64,000 nucleotides of DNA from Streptomyces umbrinus (GCF_030817415.1 NZ_JAUSZI010000002.1:2418001-2482000), one strand, 5' to 3'. Positions 24,623 to 34,107 are shown, counted from the stretch's first letter. Notes: generated by a model from the letters alone, not told the origin. Translations and numbers: made by a program.

Positions 24623-25862
24623 GGCGTACTTCCTGCAGGGCCGCCCTCTGGCGGGCAACGGCGACGACCGGCGAGGACGTAAGAGCCTGAGCGAGCGCCA
24701 CCATCAAGTGTGGTTGCTCAACACACTGCAGCACACCCACGTCCGAGGGAAATCCCGTGCTCGGATTGACCGATGCCCGTACTTTGGCTGCGGCGAGCAT
24801 GGCCGCCTCGGCCACGATCTCCGCGTCGTCGACGACTACCTTTTCACTTCCCGTGCCGTGGTCCGTTCGCTGCTCGTCCGCGCCTGTGCGACTCGGCTGC
24901 AAGTCGGCGGCAGTGAGGAGCTGCGCCCGTGCGACAGCGTGGGCTGTCTTACGGACCTCGTTGTCGAGGTAGGGCGAGCACACCAGGACGCCGTCCAGGA
25001 TCGCGATCTCCTGCTGAACTAGGCGCACCACGGGTGGATCCCACCAGTGGGTGTCGGAGGTCGGTGTGCGCAGGTCGCGCATTTCTGCCCACAAGGGCTC
25101 GAGGAGTCGGTGGCGCCTCCAGGCGCGGAAGTTGTCCGTCGCCGGCGGTCCGATGCGGGGCAGGGCGAAACCGGCGGCGACGGTGACGCCTGCTATCGCC
25201 ACGAGGGGAGGCGACACGCTCGTGGAGAGGAAGTCCCAGTCGCGATCGTTCCAATGAGCAGCAATGGCCGCGTACTTGGCGATCTGGTACGACAGGTCGA
25301 ACATCACACCTACGACGATCAGGGTCAGACCTTGGCGGGTCAGGTTCTGTACCTCTCGGAGCCAGCTGAGGCACATACGCATGAGGGTGATGGTGGCCGC
25401 GGTGTGAGAGACCAAGTACAGCAAGATCATTTCACGCATGTAGGGCGTCGCGGCATAGTACGTGTCCAGGTCCCGGGTCCGCTCGACGGGCACGTCGGCC
25501 AGGCTGAAGAGGGCCACTATTCCGACGATCACCAGCCCGTAGACACCCACGATCAGGCGGGCAGCGTGACCAATCCTCTCAGGCGCTCCACCTCTCCAAG
25601 TGATCATCAGGACGAGGTAGCAGGCACTGAGGGCGGACATACCAGAATAGACAAGCGGGGCCGAGAAGTTGGCAATGCCGGTGAGGTCGTTGACGACGCT
25701 GATGGTGGGAGGCGCGGACAGGATGCACACGAAAGCGCCGATAAGCAGTACCGAGCCGGTCGCGGCCATAAGTGGGTCACGCCACGATCCCCTCATGGCG
25801 GACAGCTTGAAAACGGCCGTGACCAGAAGGATCACGCCAGGAATGTAGAACACGACATCCAC
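24615..25862 (-). CDS. MAB_1171c/DUF6545-type membrane protein, copy 1
   Basis: A 415-residue protein from GTG 25862 (VDVVFYIPGV), preceded by AGAAGG. The first about 230 residues hold seven hydrophobic spans, including VVFYIPGVILLVTAVF, VLLIGAFVCILSAPP, and LIVGVYGLVIVGIVALF. The rest is a soluble helical domain (FRAWRRHRLLEPLWAEM, then VVRLVQQEIAILDGVL). This layout is that of the family often named 'MAB_1171c family putative transporter'; transport has not been shown. The stop overlaps the start of FAD copy 3, linking the two functionally. A second paralogue precedes it. Confidence 0.75.
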   Translation of the reverse strand: MDVVFYIPGVILLVTAVFKLSAMRGSWRDPLMAATGSVLLIGAFVCILSAPPTISVVNDLTGIANFSAPLVYSGMSALSACYLVLMITWRGGAPERIGHAARLIVGVYGLVIVGIVALFSLADVPVERTRDLDTYYAATPYMREMILLYLVSHTAATITLMRMCLSWLREVQNLTRQGLTLIVVGVMFDLSYQIAKYAAIAAHWNDRDWDFLSTSVSPPLVAIAGVTVAAGFALPRIGPPATDNFRAWRRHRLLEPLWAEMRDLRTPTSDTHWWDPPVVRLVQQEIAILDGVLVCSPYLDNEVRKTAHAVARAQLLTAADLQPSRTGADEQRTDHGTGSEKVVVDDAEIVAEAAMLAAAKVRASVNPSTGFPSDVGVLQCVEQPHLMVALAQALTSSPVVAVARQRAALQEVRHD

Positions 25863-25866
25863 AGCT

Positions 25867-26103
25867 TCACCAGCCTTCTGCGATGTCCGGCAGGTGCCAT
25901 CCGGCCACGATGGCGAGGGTGGACACGGACACGCCGCGTGGCGACGGTGAACCATCCGAGCACCGCGCCAGGGCCGCCGAAATGGCCGGACAGACAGGCA
26001 CCGAGCCCGTTTCGGCAGGCCGGTCAGTCACCTGCCTTGACAGAGGCCGCGACAGCTGACAGGCACCCAGGTGAGGCGGATTGGCGTTGGAAAAAGGGCT
26101 CAT
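25867..26103 (-). CDS. Small 78-residue protein between the two membrane-protein genes
   Basis: The ATG at 26103 overlaps the stop of the upstream membrane-protein gene (ATGA) and its own stop lies 4 bp before the downstream GTG, so it fills the gap exactly, the best evidence that it is real. It starts MSPFSNANPPHLGACQLSRP and ends GWHLPDIAEGW; it has three cysteines and no clear signal peptide or membrane span. Codon third positions are mostly G or C. Function unknown; a peptide precursor is one possibility. Confidence 0.45.
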   Translation of the reverse strand: MSPFSNANPPHLGACQLSRPLSRQVTDRPAETGSVPVCPAISAALARCSDGSPSPRGVSVSTLAIVAGWHLPDIAEGW

Positions 26104-27296
26104 GCGGGAGACTTCTCGCCATCTTCGGCTGGGGAGGCGGCAGAACTCTCGCGAACTGCCGCGGCGATCTCTGAGGTACGCAGCGCAAGTGACACGTCCA
26201 GAGGGACGGCGTGCAGAGTGCGAATCTCGGCGTGCTCAGGAGGGATAAGGGGTTTGGCGGGAAGGTCCTGGCGGGTGGCCAGGACAGCGGCGGCGACCAT
26301 CGCCGCGCGACCGATGTGGGCGGCCTCGCCGACACTAAGCCCCTCGGCTTCGGCCGCCGTCTGCGCGCGGGAGCGGACTGCGCCGTCGAGCCACGGCCGT
26401 ATAAGGCTCAGTCCATCCTGGATGCCCGCCTCGCGCCGGGTGAGACGGACGTAAAGCGAGGAGTGCCACGGGATACGCCCGGCGAGGGGTGTTCGGGGTG
26501 AAGCGCTGCTGAGTTCGCGCCACAAGGGGCCGAGCCTCCGGTAAGTCCTCGCGGTTCGCCAGTTGAAGACCGTCCAGGGGCCCACGAGTGGCAGCAGGAA
26601 TCCGACTGTGGCGCACGGCGCGGCCAGGGCAGAAAGGAGCGGGGCCAGAGTCGTACTGAGGACGCCCCAGTCCTGGCCGGTCCAACGGGCAGCCACTGCC
26701 GCCAGTTTGAGGCCGCTGAAGGTCAGGTTCAGCAGCCAGCCGACGACGAGAACCCACAGGCCGGCGCGCAGCCACCCGCGGACCTGCAGTGCCCAGCGCC
26801 AGCACAACCCCGTGGTGACAAGCGCAGCGGTCATGTGAGCGAGGAGATACAACACGATCATCTCGCGGATGAACGGAGTCGTTGCGTAGTAGGTGTCGAA
26901 GTCGGTGTGGCGATCCACCGGTGCGTCACCGAGCACGAACAGGACGACCAGTGCGATGACGACCAGGAAGTACCCGGCCTGCCAGCGCCGCGAGACGCGC
27001 CGCACGTACTCGGGTGGGCCCCCGCGCCAATGGACGATCAGCAGCAGGCAGAAAGCACTGAAGGCGCTGATGATGCTGTACACCAGGGGACTGGAGAAGT
27101 TTGCTATTCCAGTGGTCTGGTTCACGGCCGCGATCGTGGGAGGAGCGGCGAAAAAGAAACCAGCGCTGCCCAGAGCGATCACGAGGCAGACGGTCCGTAT
27201 GAGCGGGTCGCGCCAGTCCTTCACCAACCCGGGCAGCTTTACGGCCAAGCCGATCAGCAAGGCGACGGTTGGTATGTAATAGTCCGAGGAGTCCAC
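26100..27296 (-). CDS. MAB_1171c/DUF6545-type membrane protein, copy 2
   Basis: A 398-residue protein from GTG 27296, three bases after the stop of the ImmA/IrrE-like gene. It has seven hydrophobic spans in the first 240 residues and a helical cytoplasmic domain (FNWRTARTYRRLGPLWREL, then VRLTRREAGIQDGLSLIRPW). Shared landmarks with copy 1 are PPTI.VN..TGIANFS.PLVYS, YYATTPFIREM and W..QDW..LST, so they are true paralogues. The function is unknown, but the order regulator, ImmA-like, DUF6545, FAD enzyme recurs in Streptomyces as far as I recall. Confidence 0.75.
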   Translation of the reverse strand: MDSSDYYIPTVALLIGLAVKLPGLVKDWRDPLIRTVCLVIALGSAGFFFAAPPTIAAVNQTTGIANFSSPLVYSIISAFSAFCLLLIVHWRGGPPEYVRRVSRRWQAGYFLVVIALVVLFVLGDAPVDRHTDFDTYYATTPFIREMIVLYLLAHMTAALVTTGLCWRWALQVRGWLRAGLWVLVVGWLLNLTFSGLKLAAVAARWTGQDWGVLSTTLAPLLSALAAPCATVGFLLPLVGPWTVFNWRTARTYRRLGPLWRELSSASPRTPLAGRIPWHSSLYVRLTRREAGIQDGLSLIRPWLDGAVRSRAQTAAEAEGLSVGEAAHIGRAAMVAAAVLATRQDLPAKPLIPPEHAEIRTLHAVPLDVSLALRTSEIAAAVRESSAASPAEDGEKSPA

Positions 27297-27299
27297 GGC

Positions 27300-27863
27300 T
27301 CAGACCTGTGGCCTACGGTGTCCCAGTGATGCCCCGATTCGCCCGGCGATCTGGTCGCGGTCCATGGCCATGCCGTTGGGTCCCCCCTCCAGCCAGACGC
27401 GGAATTGCGTGACCGCCAGCAAGCCGAACCGCTCAGCGTCCGCCTCCTCGCTTCTGTCGAACTCGGTGCGCGCGGCCACCTTCCGTACCGTCTCCTGAAG
27501 ATCGGGGAGATCGGCTCGTGTCGTGAGCATCCGAGCTGCCACCGCCGTGCCTACGAGGTGATTGCCGCAGTCTCCCTTGAGCATGTGCCAAACCTCATGG
27601 AAGAAGATCGCTAACTGGTGAAGAGGGGTCGCCCGCCTGTCGACCACGATGAGGTCGTGGGCCGGCAGGTCAAGCCACAATCCGCTCGCGGTCTGGTGGG
27701 GGAATTCCTCCTTGATGAGGTGGACTTCACGGCCCCTAATCTCGCTCACGGACTCGATCAGCGCCGCGAACAGTCGCTCAGAGTCTGTGGGTACGGAAAG
27801 GCTCAGCCCGTCGACCAGCTGGCCAATCAGGTTCCGCATCTCCTTGGCTTTACCTGTGCGCAC
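27300..27863 (-). CDS. ImmA/IrrE-like zinc-peptidase domain protein
   Basis: A 187-residue soluble protein from GTG 27863 (GGGGGAG site 5-6 bases upstream). The motif FFHEVWHMLKGD (HExxH) in the middle, with the preceding LPAHDLIVVDRRATPLHQLA and a later acidic EEADAERFGLLAV, matches ImmA/IrrE-type metallopeptidases. In ICEs and phages these cleave or inactivate partner repressors of the XRE class. Here the XRE-like gene lies just upstream in the same direction, which suggests a regulator-protease pair; cleavage is inferred only. Confidence 0.75.
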   Translation of the reverse strand: MRTGKAKEMRNLIGQLVDGLSLSVPTDSERLFAALIESVSEIRGREVHLIKEEFPHQTASGLWLDLPAHDLIVVDRRATPLHQLAIFFHEVWHMLKGDCGNHLVGTAVAARMLTTRADLPDLQETVRKVAARTEFDRSEEADAERFGLLAVTQFRVWLEGGPNGMAMDRDQIAGRIGASLGHRRPQV

Positions 27864-28284
27864 TTTTCTCCCCCGCGAACTTCAACATGGGGCAACCGCC
27901 ATACGGCGTCCGCCGACCCCCGCCCTGCCTTCAAAACACCCGGTCGAGGGCGTTCGGTGGTCGTGCCGATGAGCCTGGCCCAGCCAACCCCCGCAGCACT
28001 GACCACCGGCACGGGCTCCGCCACGCCGAACTCGGACGGCAAATATGTCAAACGAGAGCTGCATCGGCCACACCAGTCTCTGCGGAGCGCAACAAGCTGA
28101 GGAGAGTTGAAATGCTGATCAAACCAGACATGTACTGGTCTGCAGATGGCGCATCCACTGCGGTCGGGAAGCATTCCAGCCTACTCTCTGAGCACCGCCC
28201 AATCGCTGTGGCCGCCCGTCCGCGCAGCCTCGGCGTCCTCCTCGGCCAGCCATCGCTCCTGCTTGCAGCGGCGCGCCCCTGCGA
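27864..28284. other. Gap between XRE-like and ImmA/IrrE-like genes
   Basis: About 420 bp with no convincing gene. Open frames on the minus strand (for example ending at 27827) have no good start or domain. It is likely a leader or promoter region for the operon beginning at 27863. Confidence 0.4.
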
Positions 28285-28980
28285 TCAGAGCGAGTCGGGG
28301 TGGCGGCTGTCTGTTACCGCGCCCTGCGCTCTTTTGCGCTGCAGGATGGTTTCGATCCAGTCAGTCACCAACTGGAGTTCATCTTCAGCCAATTCCGGAG
28401 CGCGTGCGGCCAGCCTGCGCAGTCCATGCTCGTTGCGCAGTCGAACCATGGGATCGGCTTCGACCCGACCCTCCAATTTACGCAAGACGGGCTGAAGGGC
28501 GTTGTTGAGCGCGGTCTCCGGCTCTACAGAGAGCCAGCCGGTGGGCTGCCCGAAAAAGAAGCGTTCGATGCCAGCCTGTGTGGATGCCAGCGGACCGCCG
28601 GAGCGGACCGGGCGCTCCTCGGCCGACTCCCGCGAGGACGTCCCCTCTTGACTCCGGTTACCCCTTCGGCTGTTGACAAGGTTCGACAAGGATGCCCGGG
28701 ACGCCCCGTAGGAGGCGGCGATTTCTCCGTAGGAGTGACGGGTCCCGTCGGGACGCAGCCGTGTCTCGCGCAGGTGGGTGATGCGGTGGATGATCCGGTC
28801 CGTGATGTCCTCTACAGGGGGCTCCTTGCCGTCCAGGAGCAGCCCGATGACGTCTTGCGGAACGCCGCTCTCATTCGAGAGCTGTTCCACGTCGAGCGCA
28901 CCCTCACGGCTTTGCCCGTCCCTGAGGAGGGAGTCGAGGTGGCTCAGCGTCTCGGCGAGCGCAGAGCGCGGATCTCTCAC
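28285..28980 (-). CDS. XRE-family-like transcriptional regulator
   Basis: A 231-residue protein from GTG 28980, chosen because CAGGAGAC lies just before it; the longer frame to 29235 has no support. Residues 25-110 contain a helix-turn-helix (QLSNESGVPQDVIGLLLDG) followed by HSYGEIAASYGASRASLSN, a second HTH-like segment. The C-terminal half includes FFFGQPTGWLSVE and a helical dimerisation-like tail. It heads the leftward set that leads to the FAD enzymes and probably controls it. Confidence 0.7.
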   Translation of the reverse strand: MRDPRSALAETLSHLDSLLRDGQSREGALDVEQLSNESGVPQDVIGLLLDGKEPPVEDITDRIIHRITHLRETRLRPDGTRHSYGEIAASYGASRASLSNLVNSRRGNRSQEGTSSRESAEERPVRSGGPLASTQAGIERFFFGQPTGWLSVEPETALNNALQPVLRKLEGRVEADPMVRLRNEHGLRRLAARAPELAEDELQLVTDWIETILQRKRAQGAVTDSRHPDSL

Positions 28981-29838
28981 CGGCAGTCTCCTGAAGTCAA
29001 GTGGGGTGGCGCGGACGACGAATTGATGTCCGAGACGATAGCCGGTGCCGGGATGACCTAGCCAGGACCATGGGCACTGCAATAGCTGTAGACGACTACA
29101 GCAGTTGACATTCCTAGATGAGGGTTGCAGGATCACGACACAACGTGAAGCCGGTCCACCACGCCACTGGCTCGAGAATCTCGTACGCCATGGCGCCTGG
29201 GACCGCATAGCGTCGTGCGGCTGTCGGCTGTGCACAGTTCAGGTGTGCACAGCCACAGCGCGGCCATGGAGGTGACCAACCGCCGCATAAGGGGTCGCGT
29301 GGCCGGTGATCGCAGCAGTGACGCAGCCCGACCCCTGACGTCCGGAGGGCGCCACCGTGTACAAGACACCACGTGCCGGCAATCCCGGCTACCAGAAGCT
29401 GCGGAATGAGGGCCTGTCAGCGCCGGAGGGAAAGCAGGAGATCGCCCGAGGGCCCGTCAGCGGAGTCATCACCTACGACCACCGCTGGGCCTGGCTCGCC
29501 GCCAGCTGGTCCCGCCTCGCAACGCGCCCGAGGCGCTGGCCGCGTGCTAACCCCTTCTCGAGCACTAAGTCTGCTACAGAAGGACAGTGTCCCCACGGTG
29601 CCGTCCTACGCCGTCGACAATGAGGACAACGCGGTCCCCTTCGCACACTTCCTCGAGCTTCCGATGACACTCAACGCGGCTCCGGTACGCGACAGCCATC
29701 TGCGTGCGGAAACCGACGCGAAGTCCGGGCCGCGTACCGGACGGTCGTCCAGAGCAAGGATCTCGAGTTGTTCTCGGCGACTGCGGCCCCTCCCTGCAGC
29801 CGCCCCGTCCCACCGCCCTCATGCTCGGAGTTACTGCG
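28981..29838. other. 860-bp region with one weak small ORF
   Basis: No confident gene. A GTG at 29357 follows a GGAGGG site at good spacing and opens an 88-codon frame (MYKTPRAGNPGYQKLRNEGL and so on) to 29623, but its second half is arginine-rich and looks untranslated. Divergent promoters for the XRE-like gene and the ATP-grasp gene should lie here. Confidence 0.35.
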
Positions 29839-31092
29839 ATGTCAAACCCTCTGCTCCTCTTAGGCATTGGTGACCAGGCCGCCTACAGCGAGTTTTCCCT
29901 GGCCCAGATCGCAGCCGCCCACCCTGTCGTTCTGGCCGACACCACCGCGCCCGCCTGGGCTCGCCCCTACCTGGCCCGCCATCTGACCGTCGACCTCTCC
30001 GCCGCCGCGACCACGACCGCCGCCGTGGAGATCTATGCCGCCAACCATGAGCTGGGCGGAGTGCTTACCTACATGGGCCAGCACCTCGTCACCGCCGCAC
30101 GGATCGCCCGGCAGCTAGGTCTGCGTGGCACCCCGCCGGAGGGCCTGGCGGTCTGCGCCAACCGGGTGGCGGTCCGCAGACTGCTGGCACAGCACAAGGT
30201 GCCTCTCGCACGTTGGGCGGAGGCTCGCAACTGCGAGGCGGCAGCTTCTCATGCCGACGCGATCGGATACCCCGTCGTCATCATGTCGTCGATCGGGAAC
30301 GCCAACAGCGGGCTGGCACGCACCCGCAGCGACGTGCTAGCGATGTTCGCCCGGCTGAACGGCCAAGCGCTGGCAGAGGCGTCGCACCTCAACCAGCTGC
30401 CCGGCTTCCTAGTTGAGGAGCAGCTGGACGGGCCGCAGATCGCCGCCGAGGTAGTGGTCATGGACGACGGTGACGCCCAAATCGTGGCCATCACCCGGAC
30501 CACACTGGGCCCGCCCCCCGCCCGGCAGGCGATACGCCACTGCGTCTACGCCCACGACAGCCTGCTGCACAACCGTCTACTGCGGCAGACGGTCGCCCGG
30601 GCTGTCAAAGCCCTCGGCGTCACGTTCGGCGTGTTGCACATCGAGATAACGCTCACCGCCCGAGGCCCGCGCATCACCGACGTCAGCGCCCACCTCGCCG
30701 GCGACCTGATTCCACTGCTAGTGAAGCGTGCCACCGGCATCGACTTACCGCAGGTGGCCGCCGACCTGGCGACCCGCCGCCCGCCCAACCTGGCACTGAC
30801 GCGGCAGCGGGCAGCTGCCGTCCACTTCGCCTACCCCACCGACAGCGGCTGCATCGAGCAACTGACCGTCACCGCACCCGCTTACCATCCGCTGGTGGAC
30901 CGCGTCGTCATCACGCAAGAAGTGGGCCACCGGGTGGTGAAAACAGCGCAGGCCAGTGTGGACGACCGACTCGCGCACTGGGTCGTGCTGGGGGACGCTG
31001 CAGGCGACTGCCACACCGCCCTGGACCAGATGGCCCAAGACCTCGCCGTCGAGATCTCTATATCCGCTGCCGCCCTCGACCGCACCGCGTAA
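29839..31092 (+). CDS. ATP-grasp ligase-like protein
   Basis: A 417-residue cytoplasmic protein from ATG 29839 (GGAG 9 bases upstream). The N-terminal Rossmann-like part reads MSNPLLLLGIGDQAAY. The ATP-grasp core has LLAQHKVPLARW, AIGYPVVIMSSIG (phosphate-loop strand), FLVEEQLDGPQIAAEVVV, and FGVLHIEITLTARGPRITDV, where the last Glu and Asp match the metal-binding strand (usual E-N pair altered). Such enzymes join a carboxylate to an amine through an acyl phosphate. It may tailor or extend the peptide of the neighbouring cluster, or be unrelated; it precedes the SARP gene in the same direction. Confidence 0.75.
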   Translation: MSNPLLLLGIGDQAAYSEFSLAQIAAAHPVVLADTTAPAWARPYLARHLTVDLSAAATTTAAVEIYAANHELGGVLTYMGQHLVTAARIARQLGLRGTPPEGLAVCANRVAVRRLLAQHKVPLARWAEARNCEAAASHADAIGYPVVIMSSIGNANSGLARTRSDVLAMFARLNGQALAEASHLNQLPGFLVEEQLDGPQIAAEVVVMDDGDAQIVAITRTTLGPPPARQAIRHCVYAHDSLLHNRLLRQTVARAVKALGVTFGVLHIEITLTARGPRITDVSAHLAGDLIPLLVKRATGIDLPQVAADLATRRPPNLALTRQRAAAVHFAYPTDSGCIEQLTVTAPAYHPLVDRVVITQEVGHRVVKTAQASVDDRLAHWVVLGDAAGDCHTALDQMAQDLAVEISISAAALDRTA

Positions 31093-31551
31093 CCCACCAC
31101 CGTCCGCCCTGCACACATTTCCCTGGCTCGGCACGCTGGGAGTTCCACGCGGGACCAGTCTGTTCATCCAAACTGCAGGCGCGGAGCCCGGACAGAAGAC
31201 GCGGATGCTCCGCTCTGAAAGCAGCCTAACGGAGCCGGTTCCCCTAACAATCTACTCTCCCGCCCACCTTGGCACGGTGTGTGCCGCGGTCGGATGAGGG
31301 CTTTCACTCTCCACTCAACCGCCCTCAAGTCGCACGCCGCAGCGAGGTGCGTACATCATGCGCAGACATCAGACGATCAAATCCTTCGCCTTCCCCGCTC
31401 GGGGTGTTTCCGAAATCGATATGAATGGAGATGCCTTGCGTAAATATCGCGCTGCTGTCACCGCCGCTGGAGCGAAATCATCGAAGCCACCACCACGTGA
31501 CCGCCGACCCTAAAGATCACAATCCACAGCTGCCGCGCCAGAGACGAGCCC
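31093..31551. promoter_or_regulatory. Leader region of the SARP gene
   Basis: About 460 bp with no convincing gene. The last 120 bp are relatively AT-rich and probably include the SARP promoter. No clear operator repeat was found. Confidence 0.35.
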
Positions 31552-33348
31552 ATGACTAACGAAAAATCCGTCTATTTTAGAATTCTTGGCCCCGTGGAAG
31601 TCAGCTTCGGAGAAGAACAGATCAGCCTGAGACCCAAGCAGACATCATTGCTGGCAACATTATTGCTCCAAGCAAACCGAGTCGTGTCCGTCTCAAAGAT
31701 CATAGACACTCTATGGGGAGGATCTCCTCCTTCAACCCCTGAAGCCCAAGTACGGATTCTGGTTTCGGAGATACGCAAGACCCTTGCCACGACTCGATCA
31801 GGACTGATCAGGACTCAGTACCCTGGATATCTCCTGCGCGTCTCGGCAGAACAGTTCGACCTCGAGCAGTTTACCCAGTACGTCCGGGACGCCCAACGCG
31901 CAACGGAAGCAGGCAACCTGGAGCAGGCCGTTATACGCTACGGCGAGGCCCTCGGCCTTTGGCGAGGGCGGCCTCTGGACAATGTGCGCGGCCATTTCGC
32001 GGAGACCGAGTCGGCACAGCTGTCAGAACTTCGCCTCGGGATCGCAGAGCGACACATCGGGCTCATGCTCGATCTGGGTCGGCACGTTGAAGTCGTCGAG
32101 GAACTGAACAGGCAAGTTCATGACAACCCCTTCCGTGAGAAGCCACACAGCCAGCTCATGCTCGCGCTGCACCGGTGCGGCCGTGTCGCCGAAGCACTCG
32201 ACATATACGCGCAACTGAGGCAGCGCCTGGCAGCCGAGCTAGGACTCGAGCCCACACGAGACCTGCAACAGTTACACCATCAACTACTCACCGACAATCC
32301 GGTCTTGAGGGCACCCGCCTCTACCGTTTCACTCAGGGGAGCGGCTCGTGGACTTCCACCCGCCATCAGCCACTTCGTGGGACGAGAATGCGAACTGGCT
32401 CAGTTGGACGCCTTGGGCGCCAACTCGAACCGCCCAGTCCTGATCGTGGGCGCACCGGGCATCGGCAAGACGGCCCTGGCCATTCAGTGGGCAAACCGTC
32501 GGACACGGCAGTTTCCGGACGGACAACTCTTCCTGGATATGCGAGGCTTTGACCCCTCCCCCGCCGTGCAGGCCGAACAAGCTCTGATCAGGGTGCTCCG
32601 CGCTCTCGGCTTACCGGACGAAAAACGTCCAACGGACTTCGAAGCACAGATCTCGCTGTTAAGATCGATAACCGGTGATCGACGGTTTCTACTGATCCTG
32701 GACAATGTGGCGGATCCCGAACAGGTACGCCCTCTGCTGAGCAGCAGCCCTGGCAGTCTAGTGCTCGTCACCAGCCGTGACAGGCTCAGCGGATTAGTGG
32801 CGGTGGACGGCGCGGTCCGTCTCACCATGGAGCGGCTACGCGAACCGGATGCCCTAGAGATACTGGCACCGACGGAGAGGCCCGAGCGACTCCGCCAAGA
32901 GCCCGACGCGACGGCGGAGTTGGGACGACTGTGCGGATACTTGCCCCTGGCCCTTCGTATCGCAGCCGTCCACCTGTCGGACAAGCCACATCTCAGCGTG
33001 CGCCAATACGTGACGCAGTTAAAGGAGCTCGGCCCTGTCAACATGCTGCACATCGACGGTGATTCACGTGCAAGCGTACGCAACGCGCTGGACCTGTCGT
33101 ATCAGGAACTCTCGCCTGAGGCCCGCCGCATGTTCCACCTGCTCAGCATGGCGCCTTCGCCGAAGCCGCTCACCCCGACCCGAGCAGCGGCCCTGGCCGC
33201 GATCCCCTTGAACGAGGCGGAACAGCTCTTAGACGCTCTGAGTCAAGTACACCTTCTCAGGACCACAGGGCAAGGACAGTTCGTCGGCGAGGAATTGCTG
33301 CTGCAGTACGCCGCACAGCTCACGATGGCCGACATGCCGCGCGGGTAG
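31552..33348 (+). CDS. SARP-family activator with NB-ARC ATPase domain
   Basis: A 598-residue regulator. Residues 8-100 are the OmpR-type winged helix (VYFRILGPVEVS, RPKQTSLLATLLLQANRVVS, and PGYLLRV). Residues 103-250 are the bacterial transcriptional activation domain (FREKPHSQLMLALHRCGR, AEALDIYAQLRQRLAAELG). Residues 270-590 are an NB-ARC module with Walker A GAPGIGKTA and FLLILDNV. Unlike AfsR it ends without a TPR tail. The gene has seven in-frame TTA codons (first at 31660), so it should depend on the bldA leucyl-tRNA. It sits next to the NRPS cluster and is its likely pathway-specific activator. Confidence 0.9.
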   Translation: MTNEKSVYFRILGPVEVSFGEEQISLRPKQTSLLATLLLQANRVVSVSKIIDTLWGGSPPSTPEAQVRILVSEIRKTLATTRSGLIRTQYPGYLLRVSAEQFDLEQFTQYVRDAQRATEAGNLEQAVIRYGEALGLWRGRPLDNVRGHFAETESAQLSELRLGIAERHIGLMLDLGRHVEVVEELNRQVHDNPFREKPHSQLMLALHRCGRVAEALDIYAQLRQRLAAELGLEPTRDLQQLHHQLLTDNPVLRAPASTVSLRGAARGLPPAISHFVGRECELAQLDALGANSNRPVLIVGAPGIGKTALAIQWANRRTRQFPDGQLFLDMRGFDPSPAVQAEQALIRVLRALGLPDEKRPTDFEAQISLLRSITGDRRFLLILDNVADPEQVRPLLSSSPGSLVLVTSRDRLSGLVAVDGAVRLTMERLREPDALEILAPTERPERLRQEPDATAELGRLCGYLPLALRIAAVHLSDKPHLSVRQYVTQLKELGPVNMLHIDGDSRASVRNALDLSYQELSPEARRMFHLLSMAPSPKPLTPTRAAALAAIPLNEAEQLLDALSQVHLLRTTGQGQFVGEELLLQYAAQLTMADMPRG

Positions 33349-33504
33349 CGATCCGCCGCTGCGGAACAGTTCATGGCCGGTTAAGAAAGTGCGCCACGCC
33401 CCACCAGCTCCGACCTTCCGAGTCTTACCGCCATGAATTCCGCATGCCAGCCATCAGAACGATCTCCATGAGAACAAATCCAGCGATTCGCATCCGCCGC
33501 CCTG

Positions 33505-33921
33505 TCAACTCTGCCATATTGGACTCTGAAATGGCGTGTCGCACTCGTCCATTCCAGTCGCCTCTCTGAGACAGGCTTGCACAATTAGCTCAGCCGGATC
33601 CGTTCGCGCAGTGAAGGTATGCCGAAAAGTACCCTCCGACGATACAGGCGAGGTGTAGTACTCCGTAGTTCCATTCCCAAACTTCAAGGTAAACACACAG
33701 GTCCCGGGTTCACCGTCGGACGCATTGAGATCCACGGCTTCTCCAGCGACCGATACGTGAGAATCGGCAACACTAACCCAGCCCTCACAAGCCGAGTGAC
33801 CGGCCCACTCCGACCCATCACTCCATCCCTTGTAGAAGTAGGTAGAGGAATCTGCAGAAGCAGAAGCCGAGAAGGAGAGAACCAAAAGCAGAGACCCAAC
33901 CGTCACACCGCGGAATTTCAT
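33505..33921 (-). CDS. Small secreted protein of unknown function
   Basis: A 138-residue protein from ATG 33921 (MKFRGVTVGS), preceded by GGAAAGG 6 bases upstream; the frame is open to 33999 without a site. Residues 1-24 are a signal peptide (VTVGSLLLVLSFSASASA). The mature part has four cysteines (SACEGW, GTCVFT, QACLRE, DECDTP) suggesting two disulfides and a beta-rich fold. It is convergent with the SARP gene. No family is recognised. Confidence 0.7.
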   Translation of the reverse strand: MKFRGVTVGSLLLVLSFSASASADSSTYFYKGWSDGSEWAGHSACEGWVSVADSHVSVAGEAVDLNASDGEPGTCVFTLKFGNGTTEYYTSPVSSEGTFRHTFTARTDPAELIVQACLREATGMDECDTPFQSPIWQS

Positions 33922-34107
33922 GCGAGACCTTTCCAGGAAATCCTTCACCTCTTGATCGAATAGTCTGGCAGGTGCACATTCGAGGGGAATATTAATCACC
34001 TATAAGCTCGTGTCGCTATCCTGTTGAAGTGCGCTGGTGCCAGCACTGAAGCGTTCTCACGCAAGGAGATGGAGCATGGCTGCAGCATGCTCAGGGCGTG
34101 ACCTGTA

